Below, piece after piece: positions 34,456 through 44,997 of a stretch of DNA of 64,000 nucleotides. The number at the start of each line of letters is the position of its first letter. Positions within the stretch are counted from its first letter, which is position 1. The notes below the pieces were generated by a model, which saw only the letters and a list, made by a program, of their open reading frames with translations, did no database searches and was not told the DNA's origin. Origin of the DNA: an uncultured Roseovarius sp. GTDB taxonomy: Bacteria; Pseudomonadota; Alphaproteobacteria; Rhodobacterales; Rhodobacteraceae. The stretch is from the NCBI RefSeq assembly GCF_947259555.1, contig NZ_CAMYMD010000026.1:103776-167775 (forward strand). The letters run 5' to 3'. The position numbers and the translations under genes were made by a program.

Positions 34456-35658
34456 ATGCTCGGACTGAATAAAAGAGACTTCTCGCTGCTGCTCATCGTC
34501 GCCGTTCTGGCATTGGGCGCGCCCTTCATCCTCAACCCGTTCCCCACCGACAGCGCGATGGCACAGTTCAACGCGGGCTACCCGGACCTGATGCAGCGCT
34601 TCGCGATCTACGGGATCTTTGCGATTGGCTTTAACATCCTCTTCGGCCTGACCGGCTATCTCAGCTTCGGTCACGCAGCCTTTCTCGGGGTGGGCAGTTA
34701 TTCGGCGGTGTGGATGTTCAAGCTGCTCAGCATGAACGTCATCCCCGCGATCCTGCTCAGCGTGATCGTCGCCGGGCTGTTCGCGCTGCTCATCGGCTTT
34801 ATTTCGCTGCGCCGCTCGGGCATCTATTTCGCCATCTTGACGCTCGCCTTCGCGCAGATGAGCTTCAACCTCGCCTATTCGGTCCTGACCCCGATCACCA
34901 ATGGCGAGACCGGCCTGCAACTGACGCTCGACGATCCGCGCATCCTCGGTGTCAGCCGCACAGCCGACGGCTCCATCCCGGTCACTAACCTCTTCGGGAT
35001 GGAAATGCGCGAGTTCTCGACGCTGAATGTGGGCCATTGGTCGTTCGATTTCTCGGTCGGCTACTATGTCTGCGCGGTGTTGATGCTGCTCAGCTTCTAC
35101 ATCGCGATCCGCATCTTCCGCTCGCCCTTCGGCATGATGCTGCGGGCGATCAAGTCGAACAACACGCGGATGACCTACACCGGCCTCAACGCGCGTCCCT
35201 ATGCCCTCGCCGCCTTCGTGATCTCGGGCATGTATGCCGGGCTTGCAGGCGGGCTTCTGGCCTCGATGGACCCGCTGGCAGGTGCCGAGCGCATGCAGTG
35301 GACGGCATCAGGCGAAGTCGTTCTGATGACCATCCTCGGCGGCGCTGGCACATTGATCGGCCCGGTTCTTGGCGCGGGCTTCATCAAGTATTTCGAGAAC
35401 ATCTTCTCGAAGATCAACGACAGCGTTCTGCATAGCTGGTTCAGCTTCATGCCAGACGGGATCGAGAACCTGTTGGTGACCCTAGTGCATCCCTTCGTCG
35501 GCAAGGGCTGGCACCTCACGCTCGGGCTGCTGTTCATGCTCGTCGTGATCTTCCTGCCCGGTGGCCTTGTCGAAGGTGGCCAGCGCATCGCACGGCTCTT
35601 CCGCCGCAAGAAGCCGGATGACGCCAAGAAATCCACCCAATCGACCCCCGCCGAATAA
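34456..35658 (+). CDS. branched-chain amino acid-type ABC transporter permease, LivM-like
   Basis: A 400-residue inner-membrane permease that pairs with the LivH-like protein. The LivM pattern is clear: [74 protein letters not shown] and [15 protein letters not shown]. The C-terminus ends in a charged cytoplasmic tail ([12 protein letters not shown]). It starts four bases after its partner gene. A periplasmic segment near residues 150-190 carries two negatively charged turns and may contact the receptor. Confidence 0.9.
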   Translation: MLGLNKRDFSLLLIVAVLALGAPFILNPFPTDSAMAQFNAGYPDLMQRFAIYGIFAIGFNILFGLTGYLSFGHAAFLGVGSYSAVWMFKLLSMNVIPAILLSVIVAGLFALLIGFISLRRSGIYFAILTLAFAQMSFNLAYSVLTPITNGETGLQLTLDDPRILGVSRTADGSIPVTNLFGMEMREFSTLNVGHWSFDFSVGYYVCAVLMLLSFYIAIRIFRSPFGMMLRAIKSNNTRMTYTGLNARPYALAAFVISGMYAGLAGGLLASMDPLAGAERMQWTASGEVVLMTILGGAGTLIGPVLGAGFIKYFENIFSKINDSVLHSWFSFMPDGIENLLVTLVHPFVGKGWHLTLGLLFMLVVIFLPGGLVEGGQRIARLFRRKKPDDAKKSTQSTPAE

Positions 35659-35670
35659 GGAGCGCAGGAC

Positions 35671-36429
35671 ATGGGCATTCTCGAAGTCAAGAACGTCAAC
35701 AAGCGCTTCGGCGGGTTGCAGGCGCTGGGGGACGTGAACCTCAGCGTCGCGGAAAACTCGGTGCATGCGATCATCGGGCCGAACGGGGCGGGCAAGTCAA
35801 CGCTGCTCAACGTGCTGATCGGCAAGCTCATCCCCGACACCGGCTCGGTCATGTTCCAGGGCCAGTCAGTGCTGGGGCGCAAGCCCTACGAGATCAACCA
35901 GATGGGCATCTCCCGGGTGTTCCAGACGCCGGAAATCTTCGGCGATCTCACGGTGCTGGAAAACATGATGATCCCGATCTTCGCCAAGCGCGACGGTGTA
36001 TTCCGGATGCATGCGCTCGAAAGCTCGCACAATGAGAACGAGATCATTGATCAGGCCGAGGCGATGCTCGAAGACCTCAACCTCCAGGATCAGCGCCACA
36101 TGCATTCCGCCTCGATGTCGCGCGGCAACAAGCGGCGTCTGGAAATCGGCATGTGCCTCGCGCAAACCCCCAAATTGCTGCTGCTCGACGAGCCGACGGC
36201 GGGCATGGCGCGGGCCGATACCAACAACACCATCGACCTCTTGAAACAGATCAAGGACGAGCGCGACATCACCATCGCGATCATCGAACACGACATGCAT
36301 GTCGTGTTCTCCCTCGCCGAGCGGATCACCGTTCTGGCGCAGGGCAGCCCGCTGGTCGAGGACACCCCCGAAAACATCAAGGGCCACCCCAAGGTGCGCG
36401 AAGCGTATCTTGGCGAAACGGCGGCCTGA
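35671..36429 (+). CDS. branched-chain amino acid-type ABC transporter ATPase, LivG-like
   Basis: A 252-residue ATPase of the importer. Walker A is GPNGAGKST near residue 35, the Q-loop region is SRVFQTPEIFGDLTV and Walker B is LLLLDEPTAGMA near 170. The signature motif reads MSRGNKRRLEIG where most ABC ATPases have LSGGQ, so one of the two composite ATP sites may be weakened; degenerate signatures are known in some heterodimeric ABC systems. The C-terminal KVREAYLGE end is typical of LivG. It follows the permease gene after 12 bases. Confidence 0.9.
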   Translation: MGILEVKNVNKRFGGLQALGDVNLSVAENSVHAIIGPNGAGKSTLLNVLIGKLIPDTGSVMFQGQSVLGRKPYEINQMGISRVFQTPEIFGDLTVLENMMIPIFAKRDGVFRMHALESSHNENEIIDQAEAMLEDLNLQDQRHMHSASMSRGNKRRLEIGMCLAQTPKLLLLDEPTAGMARADTNNTIDLLKQIKDERDITIAIIEHDMHVVFSLAERITVLAQGSPLVEDTPENIKGHPKVREAYLGETAA

Positions 36430-36443
36430 CAGGAGCGCGGATC

Positions 36444-37199
36444 ATGAACGTCAAACCCGACTTTTCCAAAGGCAGGAACTACGCCGAAACCGCCCCCGCC
36501 TTCCTCTCGGTGTGGAACATGGAGAGCTATTACGGCGAGAGCTACATCGTCCAGAACATCTCTTTCAACGTCCACGAGGGCGAAATCCTCGCGCTTCTGG
36601 GCCGCAATGGCGCAGGCAAGACCACGACCCTGCGCTCGATTGCCCGGATGGACAGCCCTCAGGTCACGCATGGCGAGATATGGCTCGACCACCAGCCGCT
36701 CCACAACATGAAAAGCCACGAGGCGGCGGCGGCCGGTATCGGCCTCGTGCCCGAGGATCGCTGCATCATCTCCGGCCTGACCGTCGAGGAAAACCTGCAA
36801 CTGGCGCAGATCGCCCCGCCGATCGGCTGGTCCATCGACCGCCTCTACGAGCTCTTCCCCCGCCTCGCGGAGCGCCGCAAGCAAGAGGGCACGACGCTTT
36901 CGGGTGGCGAACAGCAGATGCTCGCCGTGGCCCGCGCCCTTGCGCGTGACATCAAGGTGCTGCTGCTGGACGAGCCCTATGAGGGCCTCGCCCCGGTGAT
37001 CGTCGACGAGATCGAGAAAACCCTGCGCATCATCAAGGAGCAGGGCATCACCACTATCCTCGTCGAACAGAACGCCGTGCGCGCACTGGAGCTTGCCGAC
37101 CGCGCCGTGATCCTTGACACTGGCGGGATCGTGTTTGACGGTACGGCAGCGGAAGTGCTCGATAACGAAGAGCTCCGCTCCGAATATCTGGCCATCTGA
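36444..37199 (+). CDS. branched-chain amino acid-type ABC transporter ATPase, LivF-like
   Basis: A 251-residue ATPase, second subunit of the pair. Walker A GRNGAGKTT is near residue 56, the signature TLSGGEQQMLAVARAL near 152 is canonical, and Walker B LLLDEPYEGLAP follows. The LivF-like EIEKTLRIIKEQGITTILVEQN block is present. An extra N-terminal stretch of about 20 residues (KPDFSKGRNYAETAPAF) precedes the usual start of the domain. Ribosome site AGGAG is eight bases upstream. It is the last transporter gene, 91 bases before acs. Confidence 0.9.
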   Translation: MNVKPDFSKGRNYAETAPAFLSVWNMESYYGESYIVQNISFNVHEGEILALLGRNGAGKTTTLRSIARMDSPQVTHGEIWLDHQPLHNMKSHEAAAAGIGLVPEDRCIISGLTVEENLQLAQIAPPIGWSIDRLYELFPRLAERRKQEGTTLSGGEQQMLAVARALARDIKVLLLDEPYEGLAPVIVDEIEKTLRIIKEQGITTILVEQNAVRALELADRAVILDTGGIVFDGTAAEVLDNEELRSEYLAI

Positions 37200-37290
37200 G
37201 GCCGGAACGCCCGCTCTTGGCTGTTTCTCCCTGTAACGAACGGGGCGGGCCCGAATTTTTATCGACCGCAGACAGCAAGGGTTTGTTCAA

Positions 37291-39240
<1,950 letters not shown>

Positions 39241-39265
39241 GAACCGTTTGAGGTAACGAGTATCG

Positions 39266-39295
39266 CCCCGCAGGCCCCGCGCCTGTGGGGTTTTT
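39266..39295 (+). terminator. intrinsic terminator after acs
   Basis: CCCCGCAGGC (39266-39275) pairs with GCCTGTGGGG (39281-39290) through a ten-pair stem with one G-T wobble and a five-base loop, followed by TTTTT. This is a textbook rho-independent terminator 25 bases after the acs stop. Confidence 0.9.
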
Positions 39296-39396
39296 CGTAT
39301 ATTGTCGCTATCGGACATGAAAGTCGCAATCCAATCATGTAACGGCTGCAAAGAGGCCATCGTGCCCACCCCCGACAGACCTGTGAAAGACCGCTA

Positions 39397-39549
39397 ATGG
39401 CGATGTTATCCGCGCATCCCGCCCCGGTGCCGTCCCGTGCGCTTCAGGGCATTCTCTGTATCGAAACCGGCATGCTGCTCTTTGTCGGGCAGGATGTCAT
39501 AGCGAAAGTTCTGCCCGCGCAGATCCCTGCGGACGAGGCCCTCAAGTGA
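39397..39549 (+). pseudogene. possible N-terminal fragment of a DMT transporter
   Basis: A 50-residue frame overlaps the start of the following DMT transporter by four bases. Its middle (GILCIETGMLLFVGQDVIAK) resembles the first helix of EamA/DMT permeases, which usually read G-x-LF-x-x-D-x-x-K. The frame then stops after PADEALK. It could be a remnant of a second transporter or a translated leader peptide coupled to the real gene. The likeness is judged by eye. Confidence 0.4.
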
Positions 39550-40451
39550 CCCTCGCCGTCCCCCTGCCCGAGCGCGATCTGCGCGGCTATGCGCTGGTGT
39601 TCTTCGCGGGCGTGCTGTGGTCCACGGTGGGCCTCGGCATCCGCCTGATCGACGAGGCACAGGTCTGGCAGATCCTGTTCTACCGCTCGATCTCGATGAG
39701 CCTGCTACTCTTCGTCGTGATCCGCCTGCGCACCGGCAGGAACCCGATCACCCTTGCCCTGCGCATGGGCTGGCCGGGGGTGATCGGCGGGCTGTCGCTG
39801 GTCGCGGCCTATACCGGCGGCATCTACTCGGTGCAGACCACCTCGGTCGCCAACGCGATGATGCTCTTTGCCTCGGCCCCGCTGATGGCCGCCATTCTCG
39901 GCCGCCTGATCCTGCGCGAAAGCGTCCGGCCCGCCACATGGGTGGCCATCGCCGTGGCCAGTATCGGCATCGCGATCATGGTCTGGGACAAATCCTCGGG
40001 GGCCGCGCTCCGGGGCAATCTCGCCGCCATCGGCTCGGCCCTCGGCTTTGCCTGCTTCACCATCACGCTGCGGTGGGGCAAGGCCACCGAGATGATGCCT
40101 GCGGTGTTTCTCTCGGGTCTCTTCGCCGTTCTGATCATGGGCGCGATCTGCCTCGTGCTTGGGCTCGGTTTCACGCTCTCGCCCAATGACACCGGCATTT
40201 CACTGGGCATGGGGGTTTTTCAGGTAGGCGCGGGGCTCATCCTCTACACCATCGGATCGAAAACCGTGCCAGCCGCCGAACTGACCCTGTTGTCATTGGC
40301 CGAGGTGGTGCTGGGGCCGGTCTGGGTCTGGATGGTGCTGGGCGAGACCGCGACGCCAAACACGCTGATTGGCGGCGCGGTGCTGCTGACAGCCATCGCG
40401 GGCAACGCCCTGTCCGGCGCGCGGCGTAGACCACCGCCGCCCATGGTATGA
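39546..40451 (+). CDS. DMT (EamA) family transporter
   Basis: A 301-residue permease with ten hydrophobic segments arranged as two EamA repeats. Landmarks are GYALVFFAGVLWSTVGLGIRL at the start and ATWVAIAVASIGIAIMV in the first repeat, then AIGSALGFACFTITLRWGK starting the second. Members export amino acids, purines or other metabolites, but the substrate is not readable. The start codon is a GTG overlapping the preceding 50-residue frame. A terminator follows directly. Confidence 0.88.
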   Translation: MTLAVPLPERDLRGYALVFFAGVLWSTVGLGIRLIDEAQVWQILFYRSISMSLLLFVVIRLRTGRNPITLALRMGWPGVIGGLSLVAAYTGGIYSVQTTSVANAMMLFASAPLMAAILGRLILRESVRPATWVAIAVASIGIAIMVWDKSSGAALRGNLAAIGSALGFACFTITLRWGKATEMMPAVFLSGLFAVLIMGAICLVLGLGFTLSPNDTGISLGMGVFQVGAGLILYTIGSKTVPAAELTLLSLAEVVLGPVWVWMVLGETATPNTLIGGAVLLTAIAGNALSGARRRPPPPMV

Positions 40452-40458
40452 CAGCCCC

Positions 40459-40489
40459 CCTCGGCGATCCCTTGCCGAGGCGCGTTTTT
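40459..40489 (+). terminator. terminator-like hairpin after the DMT transporter gene
   Basis: CCTCGGC (40459-40465) pairs with GCCGAGG (40474-40480) across an eight-base loop, followed after four bases by TTTTT. It fits a rho-independent terminator, although the run of T is slightly offset from the stem. Confidence 0.7.
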
Positions 40490-40556
40490 CCTCGGGAATA
40501 AAATTGCCCTATCCTGCGTTCGCATCCGTAGAACCCAACACAGGAAGGAGCCCATC

Positions 40557-40823
40557 ATGAAACGCAACCTGATCCTTGCAAGCATCACCAGCCTGGCCTT
40601 TGCCGGATGTATCGACACCAGTGACAACCGCGAGGTCACCGGTGCCGCACTCGGTGCAGGCGCGGGGCTGATCGGGGCAGCGGTGTTCGACGTCAACGCC
40701 GGCTGGACCGTGCTCTCGACCCTCGCAGGCGCCGCGGCCGGCACACTCATCGCGCGCAACACCCGTTCCAACCAATGCGCCTATGCGAATGGCGACGGCA
40801 CCTACCGGACGGTGCCCTGCTGA
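40557..40823 (+). CDS. small glycine-zipper lipoprotein
   Basis: An 88-residue protein with a lipoprotein signal (MKRNLILASITSLAFAGC; lipid-modified Cys18). The mature part has Gly/Ala-rich stretches (GAALGAGAGLIGAAVF and LAGAAAGTLIA) typical of glycine-zipper outer-membrane lipoproteins, and a short tail with Cys residues (NQCAYANGDGTYRTVPC). A GGAAGGAG ribosome site precedes the ATG. The likely location is the outer membrane or periplasmic face; the role is unknown. Confidence 0.8.
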   Translation: MKRNLILASITSLAFAGCIDTSDNREVTGAALGAGAGLIGAAVFDVNAGWTVLSTLAGAAAGTLIARNTRSNQCAYANGDGTYRTVPC

Positions 40824-40876
40824 ACCGACACTTTAGGATGGCAGTCTTGGGGCGCTCACCCAAAGCCGACGTGCCA

Positions 40877-41554
40877 CTACCGCCGATACTGCCGCGCGAG
40901 GCTGACCGGGTCGGCTCCGCAAACATAGCGCGCAAGCGTCCACAGGTTGCGCGCGCCCCGCCGGAACCACCCGTCCCGTCTATACCGCGCCGCCGAGGTT
41001 CTTGCCGCCAACGGCAAAAGCGTGATGCGGCCTCGCAAGGCGCGTGCCATCGCCACGTCTTCCATCAACGGAATGTCCTTGTAGCCGCCCACTGCCTCGT
41101 ACTCAGCGCGCGAAACCAACAAGCCCTGATCGCCATAAGGCAATCCGAACACGCGGCTGCGCAGATTGGCCCAGCCCGCCACCAATGAGGGCATCACCCC
41201 GCCGACATCGAACGCCAGCCGGAAAGCCGCAGGCCCATCCGCCTCCATCTGCGTGCGCACCGCTTCGCTCCAGCCCTTGGGCATGACTGTATCGGCATGC
41301 AGGAACAAGAGCCATGTCCCCCCGGCCACCTGCGCCCCGCGCCGCATTTGCCCGCCCCGCGACGGGGCCCCTTGCAGGATTAGCGCCCCTGACGCATCGG
41401 CCATCTTCAATGTCGCATCGCCAGAGCCGCCATCGGACACGATCAATTCCCGGATCACCCCCGCCTCAAGCCCCTCGATCAGCGCAGCAAGGCACCCCGG
41501 CAGCGCCTCGGCCGCATTGAGCGTGGGAATGATCACCGAGAGCGCAGCGCGCAT
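40877..41554 (-). CDS. TIGR04283-type glycosyltransferase (arsenosugar-like)
   Basis: A 225-residue GT2 enzyme. The N-terminal nucleotide-sugar motif LSVIIPTLNAAEALPGCL, the catalytic D-x-D-like HAD block (LFLHADTVMP), a DGGSGD turn and GLPYGDQGLLVSRAEYEAVGGY match the TIGR04283 subfamily linked to arsenosugar biosynthesis in cyanobacteria and marine bacteria. The ATG at 41554 with an AAAGGGG site is chosen over upstream codons. The radical-SAM enzyme ArsS that usually accompanies it is not in the window, so the actual sugar acceptor is open. Confidence 0.85.
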   Translation of the reverse strand: MRAALSVIIPTLNAAEALPGCLAALIEGLEAGVIRELIVSDGGSGDATLKMADASGALILQGAPSRGGQMRRGAQVAGGTWLLFLHADTVMPKGWSEAVRTQMEADGPAAFRLAFDVGGVMPSLVAGWANLRSRVFGLPYGDQGLLVSRAEYEAVGGYKDIPLMEDVAMARALRGRITLLPLAARTSAARYRRDGWFRRGARNLWTLARYVCGADPVSLARQYRR

Positions 41555-41619
41555 GCAAAGACCCCTTTCGTGTCTGGCCGCGCGACCTATATTACAGTGG
41601 AAAGCAGAGGGGAACGGGC

Positions 41620-42351
41620 ATGGCGCGCACAATTTTCGAGATCACTGGCGGAGATGCAGAGCCATTCTTGCAGGGGCTTGTCACCAACGATCTTACAAAG
41701 CTCGACCAAGGGCTGCTCTATACCGCGATGCTGACCCCGCAGGGCAAGTATCTGGCCGATTTTTTCCTCCTGCGGCATGGCGATGCGATCTGGCTGGACG
41801 TCGATACGGATCTTGCACAGGCGCTCGCGAAACGGCTTGCCATGTATAAGCTGCGCGCGGATGTCGATATATCCGAGATTGACATCAAGGTACGGCGCGG
41901 CACGGGCACCGCTCCCGATGGCGCCTTGGGCGACCCCCGCCATCCCGACCTCGGCTGGCGGGCATATGGCGACGAGGGCGGCGATGACGGCAGCAATTTT
42001 GACCTGATCCGTGTCGCCCATTGCATCCCGGAAACGGGCATTGAACTCACGCCCGACACCTTCATTCTCGAAGCCGGTCTCGATCGTTTGAACGGCTTGG
42101 ATTTCAAGAAGGGCTGCTACGTGGGCCAAGAGGTGACGGCGCGCATGAAACACAAGACCGAGCTGCGAAAAGGCCTCGCCTTGGTCGCAGTTGATGGCGC
42201 GGCACCGGTGGGCACAGAGATAAAGACGCCCGAGGAAAAACATGCCGGCACGCTCTACACCCAGTCAGGCGGGCGCGGCATCGCCTATCTGCGGTTTGAC
42301 CGCGCGGGGCCTGGGCTTACGGCCGCAGAGGCTCGTGTCAGCCCTCTCTAG
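41620..42351 (+). CDS. ygfZ: YgfZ/CAF17-family iron-sulfur cluster assembly protein
   Basis: A 243-residue folate-binding protein with a GcvT-like fold that helps maturation of 4Fe-4S enzymes and tRNA-modifying proteins. The family signature KGCYVGQE is present with Cys166. The first block FEITGGDAEPFLQGLVTNDL fits the YgfZ start. It is divergent from the glycosyltransferase gene and converges with an HNH endonuclease gene six bases away. An Atm1-type exporter gene lies about one kilobase downstream, and both are linked to iron-sulfur metabolism. Confidence 0.88.
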   Translation: MARTIFEITGGDAEPFLQGLVTNDLTKLDQGLLYTAMLTPQGKYLADFFLLRHGDAIWLDVDTDLAQALAKRLAMYKLRADVDISEIDIKVRRGTGTAPDGALGDPRHPDLGWRAYGDEGGDDGSNFDLIRVAHCIPETGIELTPDTFILEAGLDRLNGLDFKKGCYVGQEVTARMKHKTELRKGLALVAVDGAAPVGTEIKTPEEKHAGTLYTQSGGRGIAYLRFDRAGPGLTAAEARVSPL

Positions 42352-42357
42352 GCGTTG

Positions 42358-42942
42358 CTAGGCCTCCAGCTCGGCGTCCCAATAGAGAAAATCGAGCCAG
42401 CTTTCGTGCAGGTGATTGGGCGGAAACTTGCGCCCCAGATTTCGTAATTGCTCTGCCCCCGGCATCCGGGGCGGCTTGCGGAGCGTGAGGCCAGAGCGCC
42501 GCAAGCTCTTTGATCCCTTGCGCAGATTGCAAGGGCTACATGCGGCTACGACATTTTCCCAGCTTGTCACACCGCCGGAGGCACGTGGAACCACGTGGTC
42601 AAACGTCAAATCCCCGCGTGCCCCGCAATATTGGCACATGAATTCATCCCGCAGAAATAAATTAAAGCGCGTGAAGGCCACGCGCTTTTGGGGTTTTACA
42701 AAGTCTTTCAAGACGATGACAGAGGGTATACGTATCTCGGTACTGGGGCTTCGGACCCAATGGTCATACTCGGCCACGATGTCCACGCGGTCGGACCAGG
42801 CGGCCTTGACCGCCTCCTGCCACGTCCAGAGCGACAGCGGATAGTACGAAAGCGGGCGATAATCGGCATTCAAAACGAGCGCCGGAAAGTGCCGCAGTGC
42901 TGCGGGTTCTCTAACAAAATCGGTCCTGAAATCGCCGTCCAT
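42358..42942 (-). CDS. HNH endonuclease
   Basis: A 194-residue protein with the HNH fold in the C-terminal half. Zinc-binding cysteine pairs (CQYC and CSPC) flank the catalytic block DHVVPRASGG and the N/H segment TSWENVVAAC. The N-terminal region (SYYPLSLWTWQEAVKAAW) is the standard extension of the long bacterial HNH subgroup common in alphaproteobacteria. It may act in DNA repair or as a housekeeping nuclease; no mobile element is nearby. Confidence 0.88.
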   Translation of the reverse strand: MDGDFRTDFVREPAALRHFPALVLNADYRPLSYYPLSLWTWQEAVKAAWSDRVDIVAEYDHWVRSPSTEIRIPSVIVLKDFVKPQKRVAFTRFNLFLRDEFMCQYCGARGDLTFDHVVPRASGGVTSWENVVAACSPCNLRKGSKSLRRSGLTLRKPPRMPGAEQLRNLGRKFPPNHLHESWLDFLYWDAELEA

Positions 42943-43112
42943 CTAACTGACTATCCTCTCACCCCGGTCCTGAAGGCCGCAGGTGCCAGATCGGGCACCG
43001 CACCCCGTCCTCAATTCACTATATATCGGGATGACAGACTGACAAGCCCGATATGTAGCGCGCGTGCAGAGGTTGTTTACCGACGCCAAGTAACCGCCCT
43101 GTGACACTTGAC

Positions 43113-44933
43113 CTATGCCGCCGCACCTTCCTCTTCACTGGCTTGCCGCTGCCACAGGGCCGCGTACCGCCCCTGCTTTGCCAAAAGCTCGGCATGCGTG
43201 CCCTGTTCAACCACAACACCTTGATCCAAAACGGCAATCTTGTCTGCATTGGCGACGGTCGACAAGCGATGCGCAATGGTAATCACCGTGCGTCCCTCGG
43301 CGGCATGCGCGAGCGCACCCTGAATCTCATGCTCAGTCTGCGTATCAAGCGCACTCGTCGCCTCATCAAGCAGCAGGATCGGCGGGTTTTTAAGCAATGC
43401 GCGTGCAATACCCACGCGCTGCTTCTCGCCGCCCGACAACTTCAAGCCGCGCTCGCCGACTTGCGTTGCATATCCGTCCGGCAGGCTGACAATGAAGTCA
43501 TGGATTTGCGCGGCCCGCGCCGCCGCCTCGATCTCGGCCTGAGTGGCCCCGGCGCGACCGTAGGCGATGTTGTAGCCAATCGTGTCATTGAAGAGAACCG
43601 TATCCTGCGGCACGACACCAACTGCCGCGTGCAAACTGTCCTGCGTCACGTCGCGCACATCCTGCCCGTTGATGAGCACCGCGCCCGCCTGTACATCATA
43701 AAAGCGAAACAGCAGCCGCCCGATGGTCGATTTCCCGGAGCCTGACGGCCCGACCACGGCAACTGTGCGCCCCTCCGGCACATCCAGCGTAACCCCCTTG
43801 AGGATCGGCCTGTCGCTCTCATATCCAAAGTCAATCGCATCAAATCGCACCGATGCTTTTTTTACTTTCAGAACCTTGGCATCAACCTTATCCTCAACAT
43901 CCGGCTTTTTTTCTAACAAACCGAACATTTCACTCATATCAACCAAAGACTGTCGAATTTCCCGGTAAACGGTACCGAGAAAGTTGAGGGGCATGGTGAT
44001 CTGGATCATGTAAGCGTTGACCATCACAAAATCACCCACGGTCATTGCGCCGGACTGGACCCCAAAGGCCGCCATCACCATGACGACCACCAAGCCGCCG
44101 GTTATCAGTAAGGACTGTCCAAAGTTGAGAAATGCCAGAGAGTAGGATGTCTGTAGCGCCGCTCGCTCATAGCCGGCCATCGCTGCATCGTAGCGTGCCG
44201 CTTCCCTGCCCTCTGCGCCGAAATATTTGACTGTCTCGAAATTGAGCAGACTGTCGATTGCCTTTTGGTTGGCGTCGGTATCCTGGTCATTCATTTCCTT
44301 GCGCAGCCGCACCCGCCATTCGGTCACCTTGAAGGTGAAGCCAACGTAGGCGGCGATGACGGCTACAACGGCCACCAGATACCAAATGTCAAAAACAACC
44401 GCGAGCACCACTCCAATCAAAAGCAACTCAAGCACCAAAGGCCCGATGGAAAACAACAGGAATCGCAGCAGGAATTCCACGCCTTTGACGCCACGTTCAA
44501 TGATGCGACTGAGACCACCAGTCTTGCGGCTGATATGGTACCGCATTGACATCGCGTGAATATGTTGGAAGGTCTCTAATGCGAGCGCGCGCAGGGCGCG
44601 CTGCGCTACCCGCGCGAAAATCACATCACGCAATTGCTGAAAGCCAACCGTCATCAACCGCGCCATGCCGTAGGCCACGGTCAGCCCGACCGCCCCGGCG
44701 CCCAACATCCACGCCGCCGATTGCCCTTCTCCTGCGAGCGCATCGACCGCGGCCTTGTAGAAAAACGGCGTGCCGACGCTGATCAGTTTCGCAAGGACAA
44801 GCGCGATCACGGCAAATACGACGCGACGCTTGACCCAAGGCTGATCGGCAGGCCACAAATACGGTGCAACGCGGCGCACCACACTCCAGCCATTCGCGGG
44901 CGGCTGCGTCGTTGTTATGCTGGCATGGCGCAT
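43113..44933 (-). CDS. Atm1/HMT-type ABC exporter (half transporter)
   Basis: A 606-residue half transporter: about six membrane helices in residues 1-310, then an ATPase with Walker A GPSGSGKST, signature [16 protein letters not shown] and Walker B LLLDEATSALD. The membrane region has the blocks QQLRDVIFARVAQRALR and SMRYHISRKTGGLSR near 110-145 that mark the Atm1 group, which exports glutathione-bound sulfur or metal complexes from the cytoplasm. It forms a homodimer. It lies near ygfZ, consistent with iron-sulfur or metal homeostasis, but the genes are not in one operon. Confidence 0.88.
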   Translation of the reverse strand: MRHASITTTQPPANGWSVVRRVAPYLWPADQPWVKRRVVFAVIALVLAKLISVGTPFFYKAAVDALAGEGQSAAWMLGAGAVGLTVAYGMARLMTVGFQQLRDVIFARVAQRALRALALETFQHIHAMSMRYHISRKTGGLSRIIERGVKGVEFLLRFLLFSIGPLVLELLLIGVVLAVVFDIWYLVAVVAVIAAYVGFTFKVTEWRVRLRKEMNDQDTDANQKAIDSLLNFETVKYFGAEGREAARYDAAMAGYERAALQTSYSLAFLNFGQSLLITGGLVVVMVMAAFGVQSGAMTVGDFVMVNAYMIQITMPLNFLGTVYREIRQSLVDMSEMFGLLEKKPDVEDKVDAKVLKVKKASVRFDAIDFGYESDRPILKGVTLDVPEGRTVAVVGPSGSGKSTIGRLLFRFYDVQAGAVLINGQDVRDVTQDSLHAAVGVVPQDTVLFNDTIGYNIAYGRAGATQAEIEAAARAAQIHDFIVSLPDGYATQVGERGLKLSGGEKQRVGIARALLKNPPILLLDEATSALDTQTEHEIQGALAHAAEGRTVITIAHRLSTVANADKIAVLDQGVVVEQGTHAELLAKQGRYAALWQRQASEEEGAAA

Positions 44934-44997
44934 GAGCTAGCCTTTTCAATCACTTGTCCCAGAGATAGCGCTGAGGAACAAGGATTGCCAGCCCTGC

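Noticed and set aside
33261..34571. 436-codon minus-strand frame over the permease genes
   Set aside because: His/Asp/Glu-rich antisense product with no hydrophobic or domain pattern; the sense strand codes for well-conserved permeases.
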